A stretch of 64,000 nucleotides of DNA from Rhodanobacter denitrificans. GTDB taxonomy: Bacteria > Pseudomonadota > Gammaproteobacteria > Xanthomonadales > Rhodanobacteraceae. The DNA lies in assembly GCF_000230695.2 (NCBI RefSeq), contig NC_020541.1, positions 744,001 through 808,000 on the forward strand. The letters are read 5' to 3'. Position 1 is the first letter of the stretch. Each line of letters starts with the position of its first letter. Under the pieces are notes generated by a model. It made no database searches, had not been told where the DNA came from, and worked only from the letters and a program-made list of their open reading frames with translations. Below are positions 8,735 to 16,843 of this stretch, one piece after another. The position numbers were made by a program, and so were the translations under genes.

Positions 8735-10705
8735 TTATTTCACCCGCAGCGTGTTGTTCGCGCGCTGTGCGTCCGGCAGCGCATGCGTCGGGTCGAGGGT
8801 GGCCGTAACCACCTTGCGCGTGCCGGCCACGCGCACCACGTAGCTGCGGTGCTGCTGCCAGGTTTCCACCGGCACGCGGATGTCCTGCTTGCTGCCGTCG
8901 TCGTAGGTCACTTCGAGCGTGGCCGGCAGCACCAGCCGGTCGAGGTTGGCCACGGTGACTTCGGCGCCGTGGCTCCAGTTGCCGTCGATCGGCGCCACCT
9001 TCTGCACCGCCATGTCGAACGTCCAGTTGTGCTCGTACCAGCCGCGCCAGAACCAGCCGAGGTCCTCGCCGGTGTCGCTTTCCATGAAGCGGAAGAAGTC
9101 CGACGGGCTGGGGTGCTTGTACGCCCAGGTGGCGATGTAGCGGCGGAACGCGGGGTCGAAGCGCTCCGGCCCGATGATCTGCTCGCGCAGCAGCACCAGG
9201 CCGAACGCGCCCTTGAAGTAGCTGATCGGGTGACGGTACTTCTCGCTCGTCATGTCGGCGCCGTTGAGCAGGGCGGGCGCGGCGGGGTCGGCCAGCACGG
9301 CGGCGATCTCGTCGGCCGGGTTGCCGCCGCCGGGCGCGTACTCGCTATCGCGCTTCGGCGCGTATTCGCCGTGGTTGAAGGCGTCGTCCTCGTAGACGTC
9401 GATGAAGGTGTTGAAGCCCTCGTCCATCCACGCGTCGCGGCGCTCGTTGCTGCCCACGATCATCGGGAACCAGATGTGCCCGATCTCGTGCGCGATCACC
9501 ATGTGCAGGTTCTTGCCCTTGGCCAGCTTGTGGTCGAAGGTGATGCCCGGGTATTCCATGCCGCCGGCGGTGCCGGCCTCGTTGATCGCCACCGGCCACG
9601 GGTACGGATACCACTGCTTCGAGAAGTATTCGGTGGACGCCTTGAGGTATTCGGTGGCGCGGCCCCACGCCGCATCGCCGCCGCTCTCGGCCGGATAGAC
9701 CGACATCGCCAGCGCGGTTTTCCCTTCGGGCAGGTTGATCCGCGCGGCGTCCCACACGAATGCCTTCGACGCGCCGAACGCCACGTCGCGGGTGTTGTGC
9801 ATGCGGAAGTGCCAGGTCAGCGTGCCGCTCTGTTTCGGACGGCTGGACGGCTGGGTGACTTCCTCCGCCGTGCGGATCATCACGGTGGCGTCGCTGTGGC
9901 GGGCCCGCTCCAGCCGCTGCCGTTCGGCTTTCGTCAGCACCTCGTCAGGGTTCAGCAGCTCGCCGGAGCCGGCCACGATCATGTCCCACGGCACGGTGAC
10001 GGCGTAGTCGAAATCGCCGTATTCCAGGTAGAACTCGCTGTTGAGGTAGGGCGCAGTGTCCCACCCGCGCAGGTCGTCGTAGACAGCCATGCGCGGGTAC
10101 CACTGCGCGATCTCGAAGATCTCGCCGTGCTTGCTGGGGTTGACGTCGGTGCGCCCGCCGAATTCGCCGGGCACGGTGTAGCTCCAGGCGACGTGCAGGC
10201 GCAGGCTGCCGCCGTTGCCCTTCAGTGCCGCGGGCAGCTGCACCTGCATGCGCGTGTCGGAAACCAGCCACTGCACCGGCTGCCTGTCCCCGTGCGCGTC
10301 TTCCACTTCCACCGAGGCGATCTGGTAGCCATCGGTGAACTCGGTGGGGAACTTGCTGGTGAACGCGCCGCGGGCGTCGCGGCGGTAGCGGTTCTGGTCC
10401 AGCTGCAGCCACAGCACGTCGAGCGCGTCGGGGCTGTGGTTGGTGTAGCTGATCACCTCGCTGCCGCGCAGCTGCCGCGTGGCCGGGTCGAGCGTGGCCT
10501 CGATCCGATAGTCGGCGCGGTTCTGCCAGAACAGCGGGCCGGGCTTGCCGCTGGCCGAGCGGTAGGCGGTGGCCGGCTGCGGGTAGCTGTACGGGGCGAA
10601 CGCCTGCAGCGGATCGAAGCGCGCGGCCGCGTCGGTGGCGGCGAATGCGGGTGCCGCCAGCAGCACGGCGGCGGTGATGGCGAGGAACAGCGCGGGTTGG
10701 TTCAT
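8735..10705 (-). CDS. M1 family zinc metallopeptidase (secreted aminopeptidase-like)
   Basis: The 656-residue protein begins with a signal peptide (MNQPALFLAITAAVLLAAPAFA), so it is periplasmic or outer-surface. It contains the M1 gluzincin site HEIGHIWFP at residues 406-410, with the third ligand in DEGFNTFID 18 residues later. The exopeptidase-type GGMEYPG motif lies just before. It should remove N-terminal amino acids or cleave peptides using one zinc ion. It follows the mannose epimerase gene by 25 bases in the same direction and may be co-transcribed, which would fit degradation of glycoproteins, but M1 peptidases of this type are also found alone. The start was placed at the ATG giving the signal peptide; the frame is open further upstream inside the next gene. 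Confidence 0.9.
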   Translation of the reverse strand: MNQPALFLAITAAVLLAAPAFAATDAAARFDPLQAFAPYSYPQPATAYRSASGKPGPLFWQNRADYRIEATLDPATRQLRGSEVISYTNHSPDALDVLWLQLDQNRYRRDARGAFTSKFPTEFTDGYQIASVEVEDAHGDRQPVQWLVSDTRMQVQLPAALKGNGGSLRLHVAWSYTVPGEFGGRTDVNPSKHGEIFEIAQWYPRMAVYDDLRGWDTAPYLNSEFYLEYGDFDYAVTVPWDMIVAGSGELLNPDEVLTKAERQRLERARHSDATVMIRTAEEVTQPSSRPKQSGTLTWHFRMHNTRDVAFGASKAFVWDAARINLPEGKTALAMSVYPAESGGDAAWGRATEYLKASTEYFSKQWYPYPWPVAINEAGTAGGMEYPGITFDHKLAKGKNLHMVIAHEIGHIWFPMIVGSNERRDAWMDEGFNTFIDVYEDDAFNHGEYAPKRDSEYAPGGGNPADEIAAVLADPAAPALLNGADMTSEKYRHPISYFKGAFGLVLLREQIIGPERFDPAFRRYIATWAYKHPSPSDFFRFMESDTGEDLGWFWRGWYEHNWTFDMAVQKVAPIDGNWSHGAEVTVANLDRLVLPATLEVTYDDGSKQDIRVPVETWQQHRSYVVRVAGTRKVVTATLDPTHALPDAQRANNTLRVK

Positions 10706-10730
10706 GCGGTGCCTTGGGGAAGGTGGGGGA

Positions 10731-11957
10731 TCACGGCCGGCCGCCGGCACGCAGCAGCGCCAGCACGTCGTGGCAGGCGCCCATGGTGTGGTAGTCGGTC
10801 TTGCCGGCCGGGCTTTTCTCGTCGCTGTACTTGCGATTGTCGCGGGTGAGGATGCGGTACCAGGCGCCGTGGCGGTGGTCGACCAGATGCTGCCACGCGT
10901 AGGCCCACAGTTTCCCGTACCAGTCGTCATAGGCCGGCTCGCCGGTGTGCGCATGCAGCCGCGCGGCGGCGGCCAGCGATTCGGCCTGCACCCAGAAGTA
11001 CTTGTCGTCGTCGCAGACGCTGCCGTCGGGCGCGAAGCCGTAGCAGATGCCGCCGTACTCGCCGTCCCAGGCGCGCGCCAGCGCGGTGTCGAACAGCTGC
11101 CGCGCGGTGGGTAGCAGCCAGTCCTCGTCATCGCCGCGCGCGCGCAGCAGCGGATCCATGGTCAGCAGCAGCTTCGCCCACTCGGTCTGGTGGCCGCTCT
11201 GGAAGCCCCACGGGCGGAACAGGTGCTTGGGGTCGTCGCGGTGGTAGTCCCAGTCGATGGCCCAGTCGCGGTCGTAGTGCTCCCACACCAGCCCGCCGGC
11301 CAGCGCCGCCTGACGGCGGGTCATGCGGTCGGCGAGGGTGTACGCGCGATCGAGATAACGCGGCTCGTGGCTGGCCTGGTAGGCGGCCAGCAGCGCCTCG
11401 CACAGGTGCATGTTCGCGTTCTGGCCGCGGTAGTCGCTGAAGTGCCAGTGCGCGTCCGCCTCGTCGCGGTACAGCCCGGCGTCGGCGTCCCAGTAGCGCA
11501 GCTCCAGCAGGCTCCAGGTCTCGTCCATCCACGCGGCAGCCTCGGCGATGCCGGCCTTCACCGCGCTGGCGCAGGCCAGCAGCACGAAGGCTGCGCCGTA
11601 GGCGTGGTTGCTGCGGTCTTCCGGCTGGCCGTCGCGGATCGTCCAGGCGTAGCCGCCGGTGTACGGGTCGCGATGCACCTCGCGCAGGTAGCGCAGGCCG
11701 TGGCGCGCGGCGTCGAGGTACTCGTCGCGCAGCGCCGTGTCGTCGCCGAATTCGATCGCCGCCATCGCGTAGTTGAAGACGAAGCGGGTGCTGCTGACCA
11801 GATGCCGGTGCGTGCGGTCGTAGATCGTGCCGTCGTCGCGGAAGTAGTGGAAGAAGCCGCCTTGCGGGTCGATCGCATGCGGGTGGTAGAACGCCATGGT
11901 CTGCGCGATGTGCCCGCGCAGGAAAGCGGCGGAGCGGAAGTCGGGAGTAGCGTTCAT
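10731..11957 (-). CDS. AGE-family epimerase/isomerase, probable D-mannose isomerase
   Basis: The 408-residue protein is an (alpha/alpha)6-barrel sugar isomerase of the N-acylglucosamine 2-epimerase family. The family's catalytic-type histidines are visible in NANMHLCEALL, GFQSGHQTEW and KTDYHTMGACHDVL. Family members interconvert mannose with fructose or glucose, GlcNAc with ManNAc, or sulfoquinovose forms. A mannose-to-fructose activity is inferred here from the neighbours: a fructokinase overlapping by four bases (ATGA), a sugar MFS transporter and a GH92 alpha-mannosidase. The protein is cytoplasmic with no signal peptide. The pathway would avoid phosphomannose isomerase by making free fructose. 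An N-acetylmannosamine epimerase cannot be excluded, but no sialic acid genes are nearby. Confidence 0.85.
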   Translation of the reverse strand: MNATPDFRSAAFLRGHIAQTMAFYHPHAIDPQGGFFHYFRDDGTIYDRTHRHLVSSTRFVFNYAMAAIEFGDDTALRDEYLDAARHGLRYLREVHRDPYTGGYAWTIRDGQPEDRSNHAYGAAFVLLACASAVKAGIAEAAAWMDETWSLLELRYWDADAGLYRDEADAHWHFSDYRGQNANMHLCEALLAAYQASHEPRYLDRAYTLADRMTRRQAALAGGLVWEHYDRDWAIDWDYHRDDPKHLFRPWGFQSGHQTEWAKLLLTMDPLLRARGDDEDWLLPTARQLFDTALARAWDGEYGGICYGFAPDGSVCDDDKYFWVQAESLAAAARLHAHTGEPAYDDWYGKLWAYAWQHLVDHRHGAWYRILTRDNRKYSDEKSPAGKTDYHTMGACHDVLALLRAGGRP

Positions 11958-12934
11958 GCCTGGCGTTCCATGAAGGCCAATACCTCTTCGCCGCGCGGCA
12001 TCGCGACGAACGAGCCCTGGCGGGTGACGGTGAGTGCGCCGCAGGCGGCGGCGAAGCGCAGCATCGCGTGCAGCCGCGGCAGCGCGACGACCAGGCGGTC
12101 GAGCCGGTCCGGGGTGGCTTCCAGCTCGGCCAGGCAGCACAGCAGGCCGCCCATGAAGGCATCGCCGGCCGCGGTGGAGTCGACAGTCTCGACCGCGTAG
12201 CACGGCAGCTCGCCTTCGGCTTCGGGGTGGAACCAGCGCAGCGGCCGGGCGCCGTCGGTCACCACCACCAGGCGGGTGCGGCCCAGCCACAGCCGGTCCA
12301 GCGCGGCCTGTTCGCCGTCGATCGCCAGCCAGGCGAATTCCTCGGCGGAGAGCTTCACCACGTCGGCCAGGTGCAGCGCCGGCCACAGCAGCGGGTGTGG
12401 ATCGGCATCGGCCGGCCACAGCGCAGGACGCAGGTTGAGATCGAAGCTGACCAGGGCGCCGGCGCCGTGCGCGCGCTGCATGCCTTCGCGGGTGGTCGCG
12501 GCCAGCGCCGGATCCGTCATGCTGTTGGAGCAGACGTGGAACACGGCGACGTCGCGGAAGCCGTCGGCGCGGAAGTGCGCCGGGCGGAACAGCAGGTCGG
12601 CGGTGTGGTCGCGGTAGAAGCCGAAGCTGCGCTCGCCGCGCGCGTCCAGCGTGACGAAGGCCAGCGCGCTGTTCGCCGCCTCGGTGCGCACCACGTCGGC
12701 GGTGCCGACGCCGGCCTGCTGCAGGCTGTCGAGCAGGAAGTCGCCGAAGCGGTCGCGCGCGAGCATGCCGGCGAAGCGCGCGTGTCCGCCCAGCCGCGCC
12801 GCGGCGACCGCCACGTTGGCCGGCGCGCCGCCGGCGAACGGCACGAAGCGCGCCGCGAAGCCGCGCGGGTCGAGGCCGTCGGCATGCAGGTCGATCAGTG
12901 CCTCGCCGAAGCACAGAATGGGCCGTGGCGGCAT
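11954..12934 (-). CDS. PfkB-family carbohydrate kinase, probable fructokinase
   Basis: This 326-residue ribokinase-family enzyme starts MPPRPILCFGEALIDLHAD and has the N-terminal GGAPANVAVAAARLG sugar-binding motif. The C-terminal motif is DSTAAGDAFMGG, where the usual DTxGAGD has Ala in place of the first Gly; the catalytic Asp is kept. It would phosphorylate fructose with ATP to fructose-6-phosphate. It overlaps the start of the epimerase gene by ATGA and begins one base before the stop of the sugar transporter gene, so the three form a tight operon. The assignment to fructose rather than another ketose rests on these partners. Confidence 0.87.
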   Translation of the reverse strand: MPPRPILCFGEALIDLHADGLDPRGFAARFVPFAGGAPANVAVAAARLGGHARFAGMLARDRFGDFLLDSLQQAGVGTADVVRTEAANSALAFVTLDARGERSFGFYRDHTADLLFRPAHFRADGFRDVAVFHVCSNSMTDPALAATTREGMQRAHGAGALVSFDLNLRPALWPADADPHPLLWPALHLADVVKLSAEEFAWLAIDGEQAALDRLWLGRTRLVVVTDGARPLRWFHPEAEGELPCYAVETVDSTAAGDAFMGGLLCCLAELEATPDRLDRLVVALPRLHAMLRFAAACGALTVTRQGSFVAMPRGEEVLAFMERQA

Positions 12935-12935
12935 G

Positions 12936-14273
12936 TCAATGGATTCCGCTGGCGTCCGCTGCCGGCAGGCTGCGGATGCGCGAGCCGCGCAGGCCGTAGA
13001 ACACGATGTACAGGTAGCACAGCAGCGGCAGGAAGAACGCGTGCTGCAGGCCGATGTGGTCGGCGAACAGGCCCTGTAGCGGCGGCATGATCGCGCCGCC
13101 GACGATGGCCATGATCAGCAGGCTGGACGCCTTGCTGGTCATCGGCCCCAGCCGCTCGATGCCCAGCGCGAAGATGGTCGGGAACATGATCGAGTTGAAC
13201 AGGCCGATCGCGATGATGCTGTACATCGCCAGCGCGCCGCTGCTCGACATGGTGGTCAGCACCAGCAGCGCGTTGATCGTGGCAAACGCGGCCAGCAGCT
13301 TGCGCGGCGAGAACTTCGCCATCAGCGCCGAGCCGGCGAAGCGGCCGACCATCGCGCCGCCCCAGTACCAGGATACGTACTTCGCCGCCTGCTGTTCGCT
13401 CAGGTGGCCGATCTCCGGCATCGACAGGTAGTTGACCATGAAGCTGCCGATCGACACTTCCGCGCCGACGTAGAAGAAGATGCCGAGCACGCCGAACAGC
13501 ACGTGCGGGTGGCGCAGCACGTCGGCGAAGCCGTGGCGCGCGTGGTCGCCCTTGTCGGTGGCTTCGCTCAGCGCCGGCAGGCGGAACAGCCACACGAACA
13601 CCGTCAGCAGGAACAGCACCACCGCCAGGCCGATGTACGGCCCCTGCACCGCCTGCGCCTGCTGGGTGTCGTAGAGCAGGCGCTGCGCCGGTTCCAGCGC
13701 GGCTAGCTCGGTCGGACTCTTCACCACGTTGGACAGGATCAGCAATCCGCCGAACCACGGCGCCAGGAAGGTGCCGAACGAGTTCAGCGCCTGCGCCAGG
13801 GTCAGCCGGCTGGAGCTGGTCTTCTCCGGGCCGAGCAGGGCCACGTAGGGGTTGGCCGCCACCTGCAGCACGGTGATGCCGGTGGCCAGCACGAACAGCG
13901 CGCCGAGGAAGGCCGGGTACAGGTGCAGTCCGGCGGCTGGCCAGAAGCCCAGCGCGCCGACGCCGGCAATCGCCAGCCCGGCCACGATGCCCTTCTTGTA
14001 GCCCAGCGCGGCGACCAGTCGGCCGGCCGGCAGCGCCATCAGGAAGTACGCGCCGAAGAAGGTGAACTGCACCAGCATCACCTGCGCGTAGTTGAGCTGG
14101 AAGATCGACTTCAGGTGCGGGATCAGGATGTCGTTGAGGCAGGTCAGGAAGCCCCACATGAAGAAGATGGTGGTGAGCACGCCCAGCGCCATCGGGTGGC
14201 TGGTGTAAGGCTCGTGGCCGGCGTGCTCCGGCGTGGGCGCGGGCGTGGAAGACGGTGCAGCGGCAAAGGCCAT
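12936..14273 (-). CDS. MFS sugar transporter, FucP/GluP family
   Basis: The 445-residue membrane protein has about 12 hydrophobic segments and FHS-family landmarks: FFMWGFLTCLNDILIPHLK in helix 1, FFGAYFLMALPAGRLV, and LQVAANPYVALLGP. In other bacteria these proteins are proton symporters for fucose, glucose or mannose. Here it would bring mannose released by GH92 across the inner membrane. It is the first gene of the leftward mannose operon. The ATG at 14273 (MAFAAAPSS) is preferred over an upstream frame that runs through the promoter region. The short N-terminal Pro/Ala/Thr-rich stretch before helix 1 is usual in Xanthomonadales homologues. Confidence 0.88.
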   Translation of the reverse strand: MAFAAAPSSTPAPTPEHAGHEPYTSHPMALGVLTTIFFMWGFLTCLNDILIPHLKSIFQLNYAQVMLVQFTFFGAYFLMALPAGRLVAALGYKKGIVAGLAIAGVGALGFWPAAGLHLYPAFLGALFVLATGITVLQVAANPYVALLGPEKTSSSRLTLAQALNSFGTFLAPWFGGLLILSNVVKSPTELAALEPAQRLLYDTQQAQAVQGPYIGLAVVLFLLTVFVWLFRLPALSEATDKGDHARHGFADVLRHPHVLFGVLGIFFYVGAEVSIGSFMVNYLSMPEIGHLSEQQAAKYVSWYWGGAMVGRFAGSALMAKFSPRKLLAAFATINALLVLTTMSSSGALAMYSIIAIGLFNSIMFPTIFALGIERLGPMTSKASSLLIMAIVGGAIMPPLQGLFADHIGLQHAFFLPLLCYLYIVFYGLRGSRIRSLPAADASGIH

Positions 14274-14342
14274 GGCGGTATTCCGGTACGGGGGTGGTCG
14301 AGGGTTGGGCGGAATCGGGCGCGGGACACGCCGCGGCGTCAA

Positions 14343-14356
14343 TGTAACCGTTTTCA
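14343..14356. promoter_or_regulatory. LacI-type operator in the divergent mannose promoter region
   Basis: The 14-mer TGTAACCGTTTTCA fits the general LacI-family pattern TGnnAnCGnTnnCA with a central CG. It lies between the divergent starts of the sugar MFS gene and the GH92 gene. A possible extended -10 (TGCTATTTT, about 14394-14402) for GH92 follows downstream. No regulator gene is adjacent, so it would be bound by a LacI-type protein encoded elsewhere. This is a pattern match only. Confidence 0.5.
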
Positions 14357-14436
14357 CCGGCATGCCGATCGCGCGCCGCAACATGCCCGCGCGGTGCTAT
14401 TTTCAGCGCCTTGCCCACCGCCGACCGAGGTAGCCC

Positions 14437-16758
14437 ATGTCCCGCACCATCGCGATGATGCTCGCCCTGCTGGGGTTCATGGCCAGTGCGCCGGCGCTGG
14501 CCGCGCGCGGACATGCGGCCGACGTCGACCCGCGCATCGGCACCGGCGGCGATGGCCATACCTTTCCCGGCGCCACCGTGCCGTTCGGCATGATCCAGCT
14601 GTCGCCCGACACCGCGATGCCGGATTTCAGGCACGCCTACCACTGGGCTGCCGGCTACCAGTACGGCGACGGCAGCCTGCTGGGTTTCTCGCATACGCAT
14701 TTCTCCGGCTCCGGCCATTCGGACCTGGGCGACGTGCTGGTGATGCCGATCGCCGGCGACGTGCGGCTGGAACCGGGTGACCCGGCCAAGCCGGGCAGCG
14801 GCTACCGCTCGCGCTTCTCGCACGCCAGCGAGGTGGTGCAGGCTGGCTACTACGCGGTGACGCTGAGCGATTACGGCGTGCGCGCCGAACTCACCGCCGG
14901 GCGCCGGATCGGCTGGCACCGCTACAGCTTCCCCGCCGGCAAGCCGGCCCACCTGCTGCTGGACCTGCGCCCGAGCATCTACGACTACCCCGGCAAGGTA
15001 CTGTGGGCCAGTCTGCGCGTGCATGCGGACGGTACCGTCAGCGGCTGCCGCAGCACCCGCGGCTGGGCACCGGGGCGCGAGCTGTGCTTCGCCCTGCGCT
15101 TCTCGCAGCCGATGACTTCGCGCGAGCTGTACAACCGCGAGACCGACATCACCTACAAGGGTTTCAAGGGGCCGGGCAACCAGGCCGAGGACCGCGACGC
15201 GCAGGGCGGCCGCGCGCTGCTCGGCGTGTTCGATTTCGGCAAGCTGAAGCAGCCGCTGGAGGTGAAGGTGGCGATCTCGCCGGTGAGCGAAGCGAACGCG
15301 ATTGCCAATCTCGACCAGGACGGCGCCGGCTGGGACTTCGACGCCCGTCGCGCCGAGGCGAAGGCCGCCTGGGACCGGGCGCTGGCGGTGGTCGACGTGG
15401 ACGCGCCGAAGACCGCGAAGACCCAGTTCTACACCGCGCTGTACCACGCCATGCTGTCGCCCACGCTGAGCATGGACGCCAACGGCGACTACCGCGGGCC
15501 GGACCACGCGGTGCACCGGGCCGAAGGCTTCGACTTCTACTCCACCTGGTCGCTGTGGGACGTCTACCGCGCGCAGCAGCCGCTGATGGTCCTGCTGCAT
15601 TCCGAGCGCAGCACGGATTTCATCCGCTCGCTGATCGCCGCGCGCGAGGCCAGCCCGTTCGGCATCCTGCCGGTGTGGGCGTACCAGGGGCTGGAGACCT
15701 GGTGCATGATCGGCTACCACGCGGTGCCGGTGATCGCCGACGCCTACGTCAAGGGCGTGCGCGGCTTCGATGCGGACAAGGCGCTTGAGGCGATGGTGGC
15801 CAGCGCGACCTATGCGCCGTACGGCGACCTGGCCGACTACATGAAGCTCGGCTACGTGCCGATCGACAAGGAGCCCGAAGGCGCCTCGAAGACGCTGGAA
15901 TACGCCTACGACGACTGGTCGCTGGCGCAGATGGCGAAGGCGATGGGCAGGGCCGACATCGCCGCCACGTTCGGCAAGCGGGCGGCGAACTGGCGTCATG
16001 CATGGGATCCGCAGACCGGCTTCATGCGCGCGCGGCTGGCCGACGGCACGTTCCGCGAGCCGTTCGATCCGGAGGCCGCCGGTTACGGCAGCGACTACAC
16101 CGAGGGCAACGCGTGGCAGTACTCGTGGTACGTGCCGCAGGACGTGGCCGGGCTGATCGGCGCGATGGGCGGCGACGCGAAGTTCGTGGCCAGGCTCGAT
16201 GCGCTGTTCGAGGCGAAGGTCGACCCGTCGCACTTCAAGCATGTCGAGGACATCACCGGGCTGATCGGCTGGTACGCGCACGGCAACGAGCCCAGCCATC
16301 ACATCGCCTATCTGTACGACTACGCCGGCGCGCCGTGGAAGACGCAAGCCAGGCTGAAGCAGATCATGGACAGCCAGTACGCAGCGCGTCCCGACGGCCT
16401 GAGCGGCAACGACGACCTCGGCCAGATGTCGGCCTGGTACGTGTTCACCGCGCTCGGCGTCTACCCGGTGACGCCGGGCAGCGACGAGTACGCGATCGGC
16501 CGGCCGTTCGTGGCGCGCGCCGCGCTCCACCTTGGTCACGGCCGCACCTTCACGATCAGCGCGTCGCCGCTGGACGATGCGCACCCCTACGTCGGCGCGG
16601 TGACCCTGAACGGCCAGCCGCTGCAGCGCAGCTACCTGCGCCACGGCGAGATCGTGGCCGGCGGCGAACTGCATTTCACCATGCAGGCGCAGCCGAACCG
16701 GGAGTGGGGCAGCGCGGCGTCGGCCCGGCCGGCGGCGATGAGCCGCTACGGGCAATGA
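14437..16758 (+). CDS. Secreted GH92 alpha-mannosidase
   Basis: The 773-residue protein has a signal peptide (MSRTIAMMLALLGFMASAPALA) and then the GH92 N-terminal domain (VDPRIGTGGDGHTFPGATVPFGM). The catalytic (alpha/alpha)6 domain carries family signatures: the TEGNAWQYSW segment with the proposed general acid Glu556, and SGNDDLGQMSAWYVF with the catalytic-base aspartates at 659-660. GH92 enzymes are calcium-dependent exo-alpha-mannosidases that invert configuration; linkage preference (1,2, 1,3 or others) cannot be read here. It would trim mannose from N-glycans or mannans in the periplasm and supply the divergent mannose import and isomerisation operon. Confidence 0.93.
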   Translation: MSRTIAMMLALLGFMASAPALAARGHAADVDPRIGTGGDGHTFPGATVPFGMIQLSPDTAMPDFRHAYHWAAGYQYGDGSLLGFSHTHFSGSGHSDLGDVLVMPIAGDVRLEPGDPAKPGSGYRSRFSHASEVVQAGYYAVTLSDYGVRAELTAGRRIGWHRYSFPAGKPAHLLLDLRPSIYDYPGKVLWASLRVHADGTVSGCRSTRGWAPGRELCFALRFSQPMTSRELYNRETDITYKGFKGPGNQAEDRDAQGGRALLGVFDFGKLKQPLEVKVAISPVSEANAIANLDQDGAGWDFDARRAEAKAAWDRALAVVDVDAPKTAKTQFYTALYHAMLSPTLSMDANGDYRGPDHAVHRAEGFDFYSTWSLWDVYRAQQPLMVLLHSERSTDFIRSLIAAREASPFGILPVWAYQGLETWCMIGYHAVPVIADAYVKGVRGFDADKALEAMVASATYAPYGDLADYMKLGYVPIDKEPEGASKTLEYAYDDWSLAQMAKAMGRADIAATFGKRAANWRHAWDPQTGFMRARLADGTFREPFDPEAAGYGSDYTEGNAWQYSWYVPQDVAGLIGAMGGDAKFVARLDALFEAKVDPSHFKHVEDITGLIGWYAHGNEPSHHIAYLYDYAGAPWKTQARLKQIMDSQYAARPDGLSGNDDLGQMSAWYVFTALGVYPVTPGSDEYAIGRPFVARAALHLGHGRTFTISASPLDDAHPYVGAVTLNGQPLQRSYLRHGEIVAGGELHFTMQAQPNREWGSAASARPAAMSRYGQ

Positions 16759-16843
16759 ACGGCGCGTCCGGCGACGCGCGGATGAAACATGCCAGAATGC
16801 AGCGCGAACCCTCCATCATGGGCCTGCCGATGCGGCGAGCGAC

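Noticed and set aside
12895..16755. Minus-strand open frame of 1286 codons opposite GH92 and running into the mannose operon
   Set aside because: It lies antisense to GH92, overlaps real genes, is rich in Arg, His, Gln and Ala, and has no family motif. Such frames arise from high third-position GC.
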